The translations under genes were made by a program, and so were the position numbers. Below the pieces are notes generated by a model, which worked only from the letters and a program-made list of their open reading frames with translations, did no database searches and had not been told where the DNA came from. From positions 106,001 to 170,000 of the forward strand of contig JAEMWC010001101.1 in NCBI GenBank assembly GCA_016490735.1: 64,000 bases of DNA, written 5' to 3'. The stretch comes from Pachyseris speciosa. Taxonomy: Eukaryota; Cnidaria; Anthozoa; Scleractinia; Pachyseridae. Shown here in pieces: positions 24,558-37,022 of this stretch (its first letter is position 1; every line of letters starts with the position of its first letter).

Positions 24558-26270
24558 CTGGAAGAGATTGCAAGACAAGGATTTGAAGTTTGCTGCCAAT
24601 GTAGACTTTTAGCTTCAAGAGGATTTTTTGTCTTAAAAACTTCAAGACAAAAGTTGCATGTTTTTGGTGTTGTCGGAGGGTGTTCGAAGCCAAATGTTTG
24701 GTTTGCAACAGAATAAACGGTCATGTTACATGAAAATTGTGATTTTGGGGGTGGCAAAGTCTAAAGAACTCAGCATTTGGCTATCACATTGGCTCATTTC
24801 AACCACAGTCCGGAATTTGTGAAAGTTGAGGGTTTTCAAAGCATGCGTCCCTGAGGACGAATAAATTACAGAGCCAGACAGAAATGAGTTAATCGTGTAC
24901 TGTATCTGAAGCTGAAGCTTTCAGGCGTAACAGTGTAACGGGTGGTTACGTCTCTTCTTTTATTTAATTAACGTTGTCATTCGTCCACTCTCCGTCTGGT
25001 TTAAGAGTCATTTTCAAAGTACTGTTGTTAGTCTGAACTTTTACATCATCGTACGGGCTCTCGTTCACTGCGTTCCTCTTCACAATAATTCGTCAGCATA
25101 CCAACGAGATATGGAAAGACTTGAAGACATATTTATTTAAGACTGCTTTAAGCTAACAATAATAGTTTAAATAGCCTTTTTAACAATTATTAGATTTCTT
25201 TTTATTAACCTGAAATTTCTTTAGTTATAAAGTAGATATTGTAAAGAGCTATGAAGAAGTAGACAATTTAGTGCTATCTATATATCTGTCTGAATTCGGA
25301 AAAACGTGCCTATAGAAATTTGGAGCCATTTGACCGAAATAGGTCCAAAACTGGCGTTGTTTGGAACCGAATTGCCCGGCAATCCCACCAAGGAGGGAAT
25401 AAGGGAGTGAGGTAGGAGAACGGACGGAGGAGAAGAGAGAAAAGCACTAATCACTCTTCTAGTCTTTATAGTTTTTGAACGACGAAAAACAGTGCACCAG
25501 TGAAGGCCACTTTAGTAGAGGTACCTTTTGTCAAATAAATGCTTATTATTATCATCACTTTGTCGGCCGTTGTGGCGCATTTTTGGGGCTATAATAAAGA
25601 ATTTGGCGGGCTAAAATGTATAAACCCGCTGAAATAAATCAGTCAAAAGTGTGAATCAAGTTATGGTACGATTTAAGCAGCCAATAGAAATTGAGAAGCC
25701 ATTAAAATGTTCGCGCCGTTTTGTTGCAGCGTTGCACACTCAGTTCAACAAATTATTGCAAACTGTCACTTTAGCAATTGCACAATTACATTCAACGCAT
25801 AGAAATAAGTTAATCGATTTTTTTCTTTCATGTCTTTTACAATTCTTCACACTGAACTAATATGGGAAGAGTTTGTAATTTTTAGCCAGCTTCACTCGAT
25901 AGTGTATTTTCTTTGTGGGAAAATAAAAGCGATTCAATCAATCAATCAATCAATCAATGAAAATCTTTAGTTAAAGACTGTAAGATTCATCAGGTGAATT
26001 ACAATTGAAAATACAATTACATAATTATTCCTAATAACAATAAACGTACGCTTAAAAAGTCTCTACAGTAAAATACAATTCTAAACTAAACCTGTTTTCC
26101 ATGAATGCCGTGTATTTAACTTAATTATATTTAACTAAAATGAAGGTTTAATAATTGCTTATTAAGATCTAGAGATTTTGCTTGTCTTAGATTGCAGGGT
26201 AGACTGTTCCAGAGAGTTGCACCTCTATAGTTAAAGCTACTTTTTAGGTAGTTGGTTTAGGTAGTTGGTT
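24558..26270. repeat. Tandem unit 5, truncated
   Basis: Matches unit 1 until about 26,270 but has lost roughly 75 bp in LINE-a (near 25,110, removing the conserved 'RTFSVAGPKLW' codons) and ends inside LINE-b after a local duplication of TAGGTAGTTGGTT. Unrelated AT-rich DNA with a SINE follows. Confidence 0.85.
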
Positions 26271-26299
26271 CTTAGCGACGAGCCGCTTCTTGCATTACC

Positions 26300-26488
26300 C
26301 GTTTTTTTTTTTCTCGTCGTTTCGTCCGTCACTTGCCCCGTACCCCTCTCGGCCAGAGGAAGAAACAATGACAAGGAAATAAATAAAGTGTTTACTCTCC
26401 GGTGACAGGACTTGGAACGCGCGACCCTCAGATCTTATCGCCCATAGTTTGTACCTTATCCGATTGCTCCACTTGCTCATCAGTTACC
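26300..26488 (-). mobile_element. tRNA-derived SINE candidate
   Basis: On the minus strand a tRNA-like head (26,488-26,402) shows an A-box-like TGAGCAAGTGGAGC and a B-box-like GCGTTCCAAGTCC. A ~70-nt unrelated body follows, then an A-rich tail (GAGAAAAAAAAAA at about 26,312-26,300). Head, body and tail are the parts of a SINE. No clear target-site duplication was found by eye. Confidence 0.45.
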
Positions 26489-28090
26489 TTCATTAGAGAA
26501 TTTTGTAATAATTAAGGTGAGTGGTCACCAAAGTCACGAATCGTTAAAGCCTTTGCAAAAGAAATGTTTAGCCGGAATTGAATTACTTCAATATACATTT
26601 CATAGCAAAGGAATTTAATTGAAAGCGTTTCTTTTGATCGGTTTTCAGGAACATATTGAAAAGGTTTAACTGAATCGCAAGAAAAATTAAGTTATAGCTT
26701 GATAAACCAAACCGCACAAAACACGCAAAGAATATTAAAGATCTTCAAAAATAGTCTGTTTAACGCCGAATACACGTTAGACAGATGGATAACATTTTTT
26801 ACCTGTTATATTCTTCAGGTGTAACAATTCGTTACGAGTTAGCTAAATTTTATACTTTCATGCGTAGCTAAACCGCAAACAGCTGATTAAATATTCAAAA
26901 CGAGTTATTTTTGGACGTGTTAAAATTAGCCTAACCTCCAACATCTCATTAAATTTTTCAGTGAATTTTGTTGGGTGCATAAAAATTTGTATCTCGCTTT
27001 ATACTTATCGCTTTACAATAATCATTTTATATCTTTGTGCTAGTCCAATTCCGAAACCATTTTTGCGTTGACCGTAAAATAAAACTGCCATTTCTCTACG
27101 AGTGAATAGCAATTTTAGCATACGACGACGGCCTTAAATGCGTTTCCGGTATACAGGTTGGTATACAACTTTACCCGAACTTGAAAAGTATCATACTCAC
27201 GTTGTATTAACTTTTACACCACAAGAGAGAGCAAACTATTGTGTATTTCAAGATTGAACTGTTCGCTATTGTTAAGAAAAAGAAGGGGCCGTAGAATACG
27301 AAGCGATGTTTCGTGTTAGTTCACGGTCGACTAATTCACGCAAATTGAAAGGCTCTTGAACAAAAATATTTATTTAGGGGTCAGAGTAAGAAATCGCGAA
27401 AGCCTTTCTAAAAGAAATGTTTAGTCAGAATTGGATTCCTCCAACGTACCTCTTATAGGAACCGAATTTATTAGAGCGTTTCCTGACCCGGTTTTTGATG
27501 CTAAACAAGTATTGACCGAATGGTAGACTAAGTACTAGTGATGGTGCAATACCGGAAGTCAAACCAACAACGCGTGTAGCTTTTCTTTTTCGGTTATCTT
27601 CGAGAAACTGGTCACCGGATCTAAGACGCCGGTTTATACCAAACTCTTCGCTTTCTTTCAAATTTTTAAATCGAAGTGCCAGTGTTTTGTCAAGCTTAAT
27701 CGGAAGTTGGCGTTGGTATTTCGAGTAGTGACTATCCATAGAATCGGTTCACCTTTTTTCCCTGTTAAATTGCAAAACCAGCTTACAATTTAAGCGATGA
27801 CAAAAGGAAAAGAAAATCAAGTGAAAAGGAATAGAAAAAAAAAACAGATCAAAGAAAAAAAACTTGATGACGTGGGGAATTGAACCACGGGCCGCACTGC
27901 TACAGTACGAAGCGAACGCACTAAACCACTAACTCATGATCAGTAAACATTCCGTATATAGCACATTGAAATTTAAACGTCTTTATCATTCGGAGTCACG
28001 AATCGTCTGTCATGCAATTACGATCGAATTACGATCGACTGGAACTATATCTGGCTCGGATGGTCAAAAAGGCCGCTAACAAATTCTTTG
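26489..28090. other. AT-rich island without recognisable genes
   Basis: Lies between tandem unit 5 and the next partial unit. 26,525-26,645 and 27,365-27,490 are diverged copies of each other (shared AAGCCTTT, AAAGAAATGTTTAG, GAATTG, GAGCGTTTC/AAGCGTTTC), so a small repeat is present twice. A 104-codon minus-strand frame at 27,425-27,739 is rich in Lys/Arg but not recognisable. I do not call it a gene. Confidence 0.5.
27865..27941 (-). pseudogene. tRNA-like sequence (tRNA-derived repeat or tRNA relic)
   Basis: The minus strand has an A-box-like GAGTTAGTGGTTTAGTGCG and a B-box-like GTGGTTCAATTCCCCAC, and its ends pair imperfectly as an acceptor stem (TGATCAT with GTCATCA, one mismatch). The T-arm loop is one or two bases too long and I cannot place a clean anticodon loop. 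A tRNA-derived SINE or dead tRNA is more likely than a working gene. Confidence 0.4.
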
Positions 28091-28099
28091 AGAATTTCT

Positions 28100-28419
28100 T
28101 GTTTATTTGTAGAGTCTCTTAAGACCTATCCTGACGTACTGCGCTCAGTGAACATAGTAGATTAAGTAGTCAGGAGCGAGATCATTGTAAACGCTCGCTG
28201 TTTTGTTGTCAAGTTTGTTTTTTCAGTTTTTATTTTCTCAATGCCCTGCAAAGTGATAATAATAGTAACAGAGCTTATGTTCTTGGGTATAGCTATGTTT
28301 TGGGCCCTTCGCAGAGCTCATTTTAGCGAGGGCTGAAATGAGTCTGAGTTAAGCCCAAAACATATTTATGACCACAAACATTAACTCTTTTGTTTTGATT
28401 ATTATTATTGTTACTATTA

Positions 28420-28454
<35 letters not shown>

Positions 28455-28675
28455 GTTGTTGTTGTTGTTGTTGTTGCTGTTAAACAGTGTAACGGGTGGT
28501 TACGTCGCTACTTTTATCAAATTGTTATTTTTAGCAAATGCGCATGCGTAACCTCCGTGTACACAGTTGCGTACCATATGGAGAACTCAATGAATACATC
28601 GTGGTATAAATATCGATAAATCTTATATATAGGCGTGGAGCGGAGCGGAACACAGCTGCGAGTAAGAAAGGGATT

Positions 28676-28713
<38 letters not shown>

Positions 28714-29203
28714 ACTGCCTACGGGTATCTGAAAGATGCAGCGAAGGACCGAGAACTCCAGGCCGGTATAAGCGACGCGCGGGTTGAAATCTCGGGCTTC
28801 ATCGTGACGGTACGACGCTCAGGCAACGCGTCCAGAGGTACCACTACCGGTTTTTTTTTCTTGTCTGTTTGTTTTAATTAACGTTGTCATTCGTCCACTC
28901 TCCGTCTGGATTAATAATCTGGAAGAGATTGCAAGACGAGGATTTGAAGTTTGCTGCCAATGTAGACTTTTAGCTTCAAGAGTATTTTTTGTCTTAAAAA
29001 CTTCAAGACAAAAGTTGCATGTTTTTGGTGTTGTCGGAGGGTGTTCGAAGCCAAATGTTTGGTTTGCAACAGAATAAACGGTCATGTTACATGAAAATTG
29101 TGATTTTGGGGGTGGCAAAGTCTAAAGAACTCAGCATTTGGCTATCACATTGGCTCATTTCAACCACAGTCCGGAATTTGTGAAAGTTGAGGGTTTTCAA
29201 AGT
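28100..29203. repeat. Partial tandem unit (foldback to first block)
   Basis: Re-enters the 2.6-kb unit inside LINE-b (GTAGAGTCTCTTAAGAC), then runs through foldback, microsatellite, promoter-like block and the first block (from 28,919). It breaks off near 29,203 in GTTGAGGGTTTTCAAAG. It is a separate remnant of the array. Confidence 0.85.
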
Positions 29204-29440
29204 TTTTTTTTTCAGTTTTTATTTTCTCAATGTCCTCCAAAGTGATAATAATAGTAAGAGAGCTTATGTTCTTGGGCATAACTATGTTTTGGGCCCTTCG
29301 CAGAGCAAATGTGTCTGAAAAAAAGTTAAGCCAAAAACATACTTATGACGGCAAGCATAAACTCTCTTATTTTCTTTATTATTATTATTATTTTTTTGTT
29401 ATTATTATTATTATTATTATTACTATTATTATTATTGTCG
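29204..29440. mobile_element. Foldback element plus microsatellite, divergent copy
   Basis: Second divergent copy of the foldback/microsatellite pair seen at 7,640-7,902. Arms TTATGTTCTTGGGCATAACT and CATACTTATGACGGCAAGCA are followed by a TTA-rich run (29,375-29,436). Confidence 0.6.
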
Positions 29441-29733
29441 TGAGGTACCGCTAAAGTATGTAATGCTGGACGTTCATACACGTGCTTTTCTCTGTTTTTA
29501 TTTCGTTTTCACGCCAGCAGGCTGCATTTAATTGTTGATTGATTGAATTATCCTTATTTATTTTAATACCGTAATTTCATAAGTTATTAACTAACTTCTT
29601 TACAAGAAATGAAAGTAAATAATATATTACATACCGTTAGTGTTTCAAAGAGCGTTTAACCTAACTTAACACGATATTACCTCTTGTAATATTCTGTCCT
29701 AGTCCTAATTATAAAAATAATAGTCTTTATTCA

Positions 29734-29764
<31 letters not shown>

Positions 29765-29817
29765 CAGTGAAAACGTATTAAAAGATACACAATGAAATAC
29801 AATAATGATATAAGATG

Positions 29818-29851
<34 letters not shown>

Positions 29852-30435
29852 TTCTATTTACAAAGGTTTTCTTGTGTCTCTCCGTTTTTATCTGAGGAAG
29901 GTGACACCTTCTCCTGCGCAAATTTTATACTAATTCTTTTTCTTTGAAAATGATCGCACCTAGCATGATTATTAATAGATTATTAATGATTTAAGGCAAT
30001 ATTTTGTTTGGTATTCCTAAGCCGAGACTTATAGGGGTTATTTTCACAGGTGCTTGTTAAATGTTCGCTTCAATATGTGGGTACCTTTTCGTTTACTACA
30101 CCATACATCAATAACCTTAAGTATGTTTCGCGCTTTTAAGCAAGCGTTTCTCAATTAAGTTGCCTGATAATATCTACAGAACGCACATCATAACACCGAA
30201 AGGTAATTACTCGTGCGGCTCTATTCTAAAGTTCTTGTAAGCCATTTCCCAAGAATACTTCACAGTACCGCGCAGAAAAAACGTAGATTCGGGCCAAACG
30301 AGGGTAAAGTCGTTTTCATCTTGGGAGGAGTTCTTCTCAAATTCACTTAAGCCGTGAAAAGCGATAAGTTATCAGGCTGCTAAGTGCGTTTTCATTGTAT
30401 TCCCTCACACAAGGACAGTGACAGTGGCACCTCCC
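29441..30435. repeat. Dispersed block, second copy, with a ~285-bp insertion
   Basis: Matches 7,903-8,644, but 29,701-29,988 is extra. The insert read on the minus strand ends ATTGAATAAAGACTATTATT, an AATAAA signal near an AT-rich end, so it is probably the 3' end of a non-LTR or SINE-type element inserted into this copy. Confidence 0.55.
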
Positions 30436-30590
30436 ACAGTTCTTTAATGAACAAATACGCAGATTATTTTACTTGTAGTACACCTGTTGGGCCTAGTGAT
30501 AAGTAGAAACTTTTAGAGTTTTGTCAGAGGAACATTTGAGCAAACTTAACCTGACCAAGGCCAAGGAACTTATAAATAAAAAGAAGAACG
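30436..30590 (+). pseudogene. CR1/L2-like LINE RT fragment, second copy
   Basis: Sister of the relic at 8,645-8,790: shared GACAGTGACAGTGGCACCTC, a YADD-like box altered here (TACGCAGATTATTTT, Asp to Tyr at the second position), and the downstream CAAGGCCAAGGAACTTAT. Dead. Confidence 0.5.
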
Positions 30591-30840
30591 ACCCTGTCCC
30601 CTCCTGACCCAATTCTCAACGTTAATCGTGTACTGTATCTGAAGCTAAAGCTTTCAGGGGTAACATTTCAGGAGAGTACTACCAGTTGGGATAAGCATTT
30701 TCGTGATTTGAGCTCTAAAACGTATGCACATACTTTGGAGTGTGTCAAAGTAATGGTTATAATGTATTTGACCGCCATTAGCGTTTTAAATGTCTTATTG
30801 TGTCACTCGTTACCAGGTGTAGGCGAAAATTAAAGAATCA

Positions 30841-30975
30841 TACTCGAAGGTGTGAAGGAACAGATCAGCCAACCAAGCTGCGCTGTTAGTGCCCATTGCT
30901 ATACCAATAGTTTGCCGAAAAACTGAGTTTCCGAAGCGAACGTAGGCCCAATTCCCTACAAGAGAAGACCAACAA
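30841..30975 (-). pseudogene. Reverse-transcriptase fragment with G-I-A-M-G-T-N motif
   Basis: The minus strand from about 30,975 to 30,841 reads 'VFRQTIGIAMGTNSAAW' followed by 'LADLFLHTFEYDS'. The usual form in a group of invertebrate RT elements is F-R-Q-x-x-G-I-P-M-G-T-N-C-A-P-x-L-A-D-L-F-L. It differs from the LINEs in this window and may belong to a Penelope-related or unclassified RT lineage. Only ~45 codons remain. Confidence 0.5.
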
Positions 30976-31907
30976 CTTTAAACAGTGTAACGGGTGGTTA
31001 CGTCGCTTCTTTTATTTAATTAACGTTGTCATTCGTCCACTCTCCGTCCGGTTTAAGAATCATTTTCAAAGTACTGTTGTTAGTCTGAACTTTTACATCA
31101 TCGTACTGGCTCTCGTTCACTGCTTTCCTCTTCACAATAATTCCTGAGCATACCAACGACATATGGAGACCGAGCTTTTTCCGTTGCCGGTACAAAACTG
31201 TGGAATGAACTACCATTATCTATTAGATGATCAGAGGCTTTAACAATTTTTAAAGAAAGACTTGAAGACATATTTATTTAAGACTGCTTTAAGCTAACAA
31301 TCATAGTTTAAATAGCCTTTTTAACAATTATTAGATTTCTTTTTATTAACCTGAAATTTCTTTAATTATAAAGTAGATATTGTAAAGAGCTATTAAAAAG
31401 TAGTCAATTTCGTGCTATCTATATATATGTCTGAATTCGGAAAAACGTGCCTCCAGAAATTTGGAGCCATTTGACTCAAATAGGTCCAAAACTGGCGTTT
31501 TTTTGGAACCGACGAGCCCGGCAATCCCACCACAGCACTGACAAGTATGGAATAAGGGAGTGAGGTAGGAGAACTGACGGAGGAGAAGAGAAAAAAGCAA
31601 TAATCACTCTTTCAGTCTTTATAGTTTTTGAACGACAAAAAACAGTGCACCAGTGAAGGCCACTTTCGTCACTTTTGTCACCTTTTGTTAAATCCAGTTA
31701 GATATAAATTATTATCACTTTGTCGGCCTTTGGGGCGCATGTTACGGGCTAAAATGTATAAACCCGCTGAAATAAACCAGTCAAAAGTGTGAATCAACTT
31801 ATGGTTCGATTTAAGCAGCCAATAGAAATTGAGAGGCCATTAAAATCTTCGCGCCGTTTTGTTGCAGCGTTGTACACTCAGTTCAACCAATTATTGCAAA
31901 CTGTCAG
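30976..31907 (+). repeat. Partial tandem unit at the right edge of the composite block
   Basis: Contains LINE-a (coding end 31,164-31,283) and the start of the second plus-strand element, diverged from the main array. It stops at CAATTATTGCAAACTGTCAG (31,888-31,907), where satellite array III begins. Confidence 0.8.
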
Positions 31908-34900
31908 CTCGTCCCATCAATTCCTGAATTCCTATATTTTAAGTCTCGGTCATAATCTCACTCTTTGAAAACCTGTAAGAGCATGTTGAAAGTAGGTGGT
32001 TTTTACTAGCTGTCTTCAGTACTACTTGTGCGCGCGGTGTGGAACACGTCCCGTGAATTCCTGATTTCCGAGATGTTGACTCTAGGTCATAATCACAATC
32101 TTTGAAAACTTGTAAAAGGATGTTGAAAGTAGGTTGTTTTTACTAGCTGTGATGAGTACTACATGTGCGTACGGTGTGGAGCGCGTCCCATTAATTCCTG
32201 ATTTCCGAGATTTTGACTCACGGTCATAATCTAACTCTTTGAAAACTTGTAAGACCATGTTGAAACTAGATGGTTTTTACTAGCATTGATGAGTACTACT
32301 TGTGCGCACGGTGTGGGCGCGTCCCATCAATTCCTGAATTCCGAGATTGTGAGTCTCTGTCATAATAATAAGTTGTTTTTACTAGCTTTGAAAACTTGTA
32401 AGAACATGTTGAAAGTAGGTGGTTTTTACTAGCTGTCATGAGTACTACTTGTGCACTTGGTGTGGAGGGCGTCCCGTGAATTCCTGATTTCCGAGATTTT
32501 GACTCACGGCCATAATCTCACTCTTTTAAAACTTGTAAGAGCATGTTGAAAGTAGGTGGTTTTTACTAGCTGTTGTGTGTTCTACTTGTGCGCAAGGTGT
32601 GGCGCGAGTAGCATCACTTTATGGTTTGTGGAGCGACTCCCATTAATTCCTGATTTCCGAGATTTTGACTCTCGGTCATAATCTTACTCTTAAAAAACTT
32701 GTAAGAGTAGGTTGAAAGAAGGTGGTTTTAGTAGCTGTGATGAGTACTACTTGTGGTTTGTACTAGCTGTGAGGAGTACTACTTGTGCGCACGGTGTGGA
32801 GCGCGTCCCATCAATTTATGGTTTCCGAAATTTTGACTCTCGGTCATAATCTCACTCTTTGAAAACTGGTAAGAGCATGTTGAAAGTAGGTGGTTTTTTC
32901 TTTTTCTGGCTTCCGGGATTTTGACTCTCGGTCATAATATCACTCTTTGAAAACTTGTAAGAGAATATTGAAAGTAAGTTGTTTTTACTAGCTGAGATGA
33001 GTACTACTTTTGCGCACGGTGAAGAGCGCGTACCATCAATTTATGGTTTCCGAAATTTTGACTCTCGGTCATAATCTCACTCTTTGAAAACTGGTAAGAG
33101 CATGTTGAAAGTAGGTGGTTTTTTCTAGCTGTGATAAGTACTACTTTCGCGCACGGTGTGGAACTCGTCCCATGAATTCCTGAATTCCCACAATTTGACT
33201 CTCCGTCATAATCTCACTCTATGAAAACTGGTAAGAGCATGTTGAAAGTAGGTGGTTTTTACTAGATGTAGTGAGTATACTTGTGCGCACGATTTGGAGC
33301 GCGTCCCATCAATTCCTGATTTCCGAGATTATGACTCTCGGTCGTACTCTCACTCTTTGAAAACTTGTAAGAGCATGTTCAAAGTAGGTGGTTTTTACTA
33401 GCTTTGTTGTGTACTACTTGTGCGCAAGGTGTTGAGCGCGTCCTACCAGTTCGTGATTTCCGACATTTTGATTCTCCGTCATAATCTCACTCTGAAAACT
33501 TGTAAGAGCATGTTGAAAGTAGGTGGTTTTTACTACCATTGATTAGTACTACTTGTGCACACGGTGTGGAGTGCGTCCCAAACATTGCTGATCTACGAGA
33601 TATTGACTCTCTGTTATAATCTCACTCTTTGAAAACTTGTCACACGATGTTGAAAGTAGTTGGTTTTTACTAGCTGTGATGAGTACTACTTGTGTTCACG
33701 GTGTGGAACGCGTCCCATCAATTCCTGATTTCCGAGATTTTGACTCTCGGTCGTAACCTCAGTCTTTGAAAACTTGTCAGAGGATGTTGCAAGTATGTGG
33801 TTTTTACTAGCTGTGATGAGTACTACTTGTGCTCCCGGTGTGGAGCGCGTCCCAAGAATTCATGATTTCCGAGATTTCGACTCCCGGTCATAATCTCACT
33901 CTTTGAAAACTTGTAGGAGCATGTTGAAAGTAAGTGGTTTTTACTAGCTGTGATGAGAACTACTTGTTGGCAAAGTGTGGAGCGCGTTCCATCAATTCCT
34001 GATTTACGAGATTTTTACTATCGGTCATAATCAGCTATTTGAAAACTTGTAAGTGCATGTTGAAAGTAGGTTCCTTTTACTTGGTTTTACTAGGTTTACT
34101 AGGTATTTTACCAGCGCGCACGGTTTGGAGCGCGTCCCACCAATTCCTGAATTCCGAGATATTGACCCTCGGTCATAATATCACTCTTTAAATACTTGTA
34201 AGAGCATGTTGAAAGTAGGTGGTTTTATCTAGCTGTGATGAGTACTACTTGTGCGCACGGTGTGGAGCGCGTCCCATCTATTCCTGGTCTCCGAGAATTT
34301 GGCTCTCGGTCATAATCTCACTCCTTGAAAACTTGTTCACTCTCGGTCATAATCTCACTCTTTGAAAACTTGTAAGGGCATGTTTAAAGTAGGAGGTTTT
34401 TACTTGCTATGCGCACGGTATGAAGAGGGTAAAATTAGGTCCTTTTTACTAGCTGTGCGCACGGTATGAAGAGGGTAAAATTAGGTCTTTTTTACTAACT
34501 GTGATGGGTAGTACTTTTGCCCACGGTATGGAGTGCGTTCCATCAATTTCTGATTTCCGAGGTTTTCACTCTGGGTCATGATCTCACTCTTTGAAAACTT
34601 GTAAGAGCTTGCTGAAAGTAGTTGGTTTTATTAGTTGGAATGAGTACTATTTCTGAGGGCGGTGAGGAGCGCGTCCCATAAATTCCTGGTTTCAGAGATT
34701 TTCAATCTCAGTCGTAACTCACTCTTTAAAAACTTCTAAAAGGATGTTTAAAGTAGGTGGTGTTTACTAGCTGTTATGGGTACTAATTGTGCGCACGATG
34801 TGGAGCGCGTCCCATCAATTCCTGATTTCCGAGATTTTGACTCTCGGTCATAATCTCACTCATTTTTCACTCACACATTTTACTAGCTGTGACACTTGTG

Positions 34901-36468
34901 CGCAGGGTGTGGCGCCAGTACCATCAATTCCCTATTTCCGAGATCTTGACTCTCGGTCATAATCTCACTCTTTGAAAACTTGTAAGAGCATGTTGAAAGT
35001 AGGTGGATTTTACTACCTGTGATGAGTCCTACTTGTGTGCACGGTGACGAGCGCGTCCCATCAATTCCTGATTCCTGATTTCCTGAAAACTTGTAAGAGG
35101 ATGTTGAAAGAAGCTGTGATGAGTACTACTTGTGCGCACGGTATGGAGTGCGTCCCAAGTGTTCCTGATTTCCGAGATTTTAACTCACGGTCATAATCTC
35201 TCTCTTTGAAAACTTGTAAGAGAATGTATTAAGTACGTGGCTTTCACTAGCTGTGATGAGTACTACTTGTGCGCACAGTGTGGAGCGCTTCCCATCAAGT
35301 TGTGATTTCCGAGATTTTGACTCTCGGTCATAATCTCACTCTTTGGAAAGTTGCAAGAGGATGTTGAAAGTAGGTGGTTTTTACTAGCTGTGATGATTAC
35401 TACTTGTGCGCACGGTGTGGAGGGCGTGCCATCAATTCCTGATTTCCGAGATTTTGACTCTTTGAAAACTTGTAAGAGCACGTGGAAAATTGGTGCTTCT
35501 TAATAGCTGTGATGAATAGTACTTGTACGCACGGTGTGGCGAGTTGAAAACTTGTAAGAGCATGTTGAAAGTAGATGGTTTTTAATAGTTGTTATGCACG
35601 GTGTGGAGTGCTTCCCATCAATTCCTGATTTCCGAGATTTGGACTCTCTGTCATAATCTCACTCTTTCAAAACTTGTGAGAGCATGTTAAAAGTGGGTGG
35701 TTTTTACTACCACTGATTAGTACTATTGGTTAGCATGGGGTGGAGCGCGTCCCAAAAATTCCTGATTTACGAGATTTTGACTCTCGGTAATAATCCCACT
35801 CTTCGAAAACTTGTAAGATTGAGTTAACCGCCGACCGGTTAGCTCAGTGGTAGAGCACTGGACTACCCTGCGGGAGGTCGTAGATTGAAACCCAGGCCGG
35901 ACCAACACTTAGTGTTTGTGATAACGGCAGCCAGAGGCGCCTTTAAAGGGTGACGTCCCGATCTCACCCTAGAGAAGCATTTTAAACTATATCTGAAAAG
36001 CCCCCATGGGGTGAGGATAAGTAATTATGTATGTACGTATTGAAAGGAGGTGGTTTTTCCTTGCTGTGATGAGTACTACTTGTGCGCACGGTGTGGATTG
36101 AGTCCCATCAATTCATGATTTCCGTGATTTTCATTCTTGGTCGTAATCTCACTCTTTGAAAACTTCTAAGAGGATGTTGAAAGTAGGTGGTTTTTACTAG
36201 CTGTGATGACTACTACTTGTGTGCGCGTCCCATCAATTCCTGATTTCCGACTTTTTGATTCTCGGTCATAATCTCACTCTGTGAAAACTTGTAAGAGCAT
36301 GTTGAAATTAGGTGATTTTTACTACATGTGATGAGTACTACTTGTGAGCACGGTGTTGTGCGCGTCCCATCAATTCCTGAGTTCCGAGATTTTGACTCTC
36401 GGTAATAACCTCAATCTTTGAAAACTTGTAAGAGCACGTTGAAAGCAGGTAGTTCTTACTTGCTGTGG
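31908..36468. repeat. 137-bp satellite array III
   Basis: More than 30 monomers of the same satellite in the same orientation as arrays I and II, interrupted by a SINE (35,820-36,038) and by local rearrangements (partial duplicated monomers near 32,600-32,780, 34,370-34,500 and 35,060-35,130). It ends next to a (CATA)n run. Confidence 0.95.
35820..36038 (+). mobile_element. tRNA-derived SINE inserted in the satellite
   Basis: The head (35,833-35,903) is clearly tRNA-like: A box TTAGCTCAGTGGTAGAGC and B-box-like AGATTGAAACCC at tRNA spacing. The body has AACACTTAGTGTTTG and GGTGACGTCCCGATCTCACC, and the end is GTAATTATGTATGTACGT. It interrupts a monomer between CTTGTAAGA and TTGAAAG, so it arrived after the satellite formed. 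Confidence 0.75.
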
Positions 36469-36492
36469 TACATACATACATACATACATAAA
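36468..36492. repeat. (CATA)n microsatellite
   Basis: About six CATA repeats at the edge of satellite array III. Confidence 0.9.
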
Positions 36493-36577
36493 CCACACAT
36501 AAACGATCTCCATGAACTAATTTATACGATCACAAATGAAGACAAACTTCCTTATTTTCGTTGCACACCATATTGCT

Positions 36578-36701
36578 ACTATATTTAACAATTAGATTAT
36601 TCGCTCTCGATTTCTATCGCGAGATAGCTGATGAGGGCGCAGCCCGAATCAGCTATCACGCATAGAAATCGAGAGCGAATAATCTAATTGTTTTAGTATA
36701 A
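36578..36701. mobile_element. Near-perfect foldback MITE
   Basis: Arms CAATTAGATTATTCGCTCTC and its complement continue inward through GATTTCTAT and AGCTGAT, about 45-55 bp per arm with few mismatches. The loop is GAGGGCGCAGCCCGA. A DNA or RNA copy would form a long hairpin. No coding capacity. Confidence 0.8.
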
Positions 36702-36982
36702 ATCTACTAGTCGTTCAAAACTGAACAAGTAAATTATCAAAATTCTCCTCACAGACACTTCGTAAACGCGAAGAAGCGTAGGATTTTTCACTTTGTAAAT
36801 ATTGATTTATTGTTTTCTATTTATTTGGGGCCATTATGTAAACTTCCGGGTTACCGGTAATAATGTATTTCACCCTCGGTAAATAAAGTTTTGTTGTTAC
36901 CATATTAGGTATAGAATAATGTCGACTACAAAAAACTGCGAGACACTTCTCACCTCAGTATTCCTGGCCTTGCCTAGAGTTC

Positions 36983-37022
<40 letters not shown>

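Larger units (their letters stand above)
9495..26270. repeat. ~2.6-kb composite tandem array (five units)
   Basis: The anchor CTGGAAGAGATTGCA starts units at 9,495, 12,110, 14,717, 21,942 and 24,558, giving spacings of 2,615, 2,607, 7,225 and 2,616 bp. The long unit contains a LINE. Units are very similar to each other, far closer than the satellite copies, so amplification is recent or gene conversion is active. Each unit holds, in order: an unassigned block, a plus-strand LINE 3' end, a second plus-strand 3' end, a minus-strand LINE 3' end, a foldback element, a microsatellite and a TATA-bearing block. The fifth unit is truncated at about 26,270. Confidence 0.92.

Noticed and set aside
35833..35903. 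Functional tRNA gene
   Set aside because: The acceptor stem and T-arm are imperfect and it continues into a SINE body.
36624..36656. Hammerhead look-alike in the foldback MITE (CTGATGA, GGGC-GCA-GCCC, GAA)
   Set aside because: The fourth core base is T instead of A and there is no GTC-type cleavage site; the similarity follows from the palindrome.
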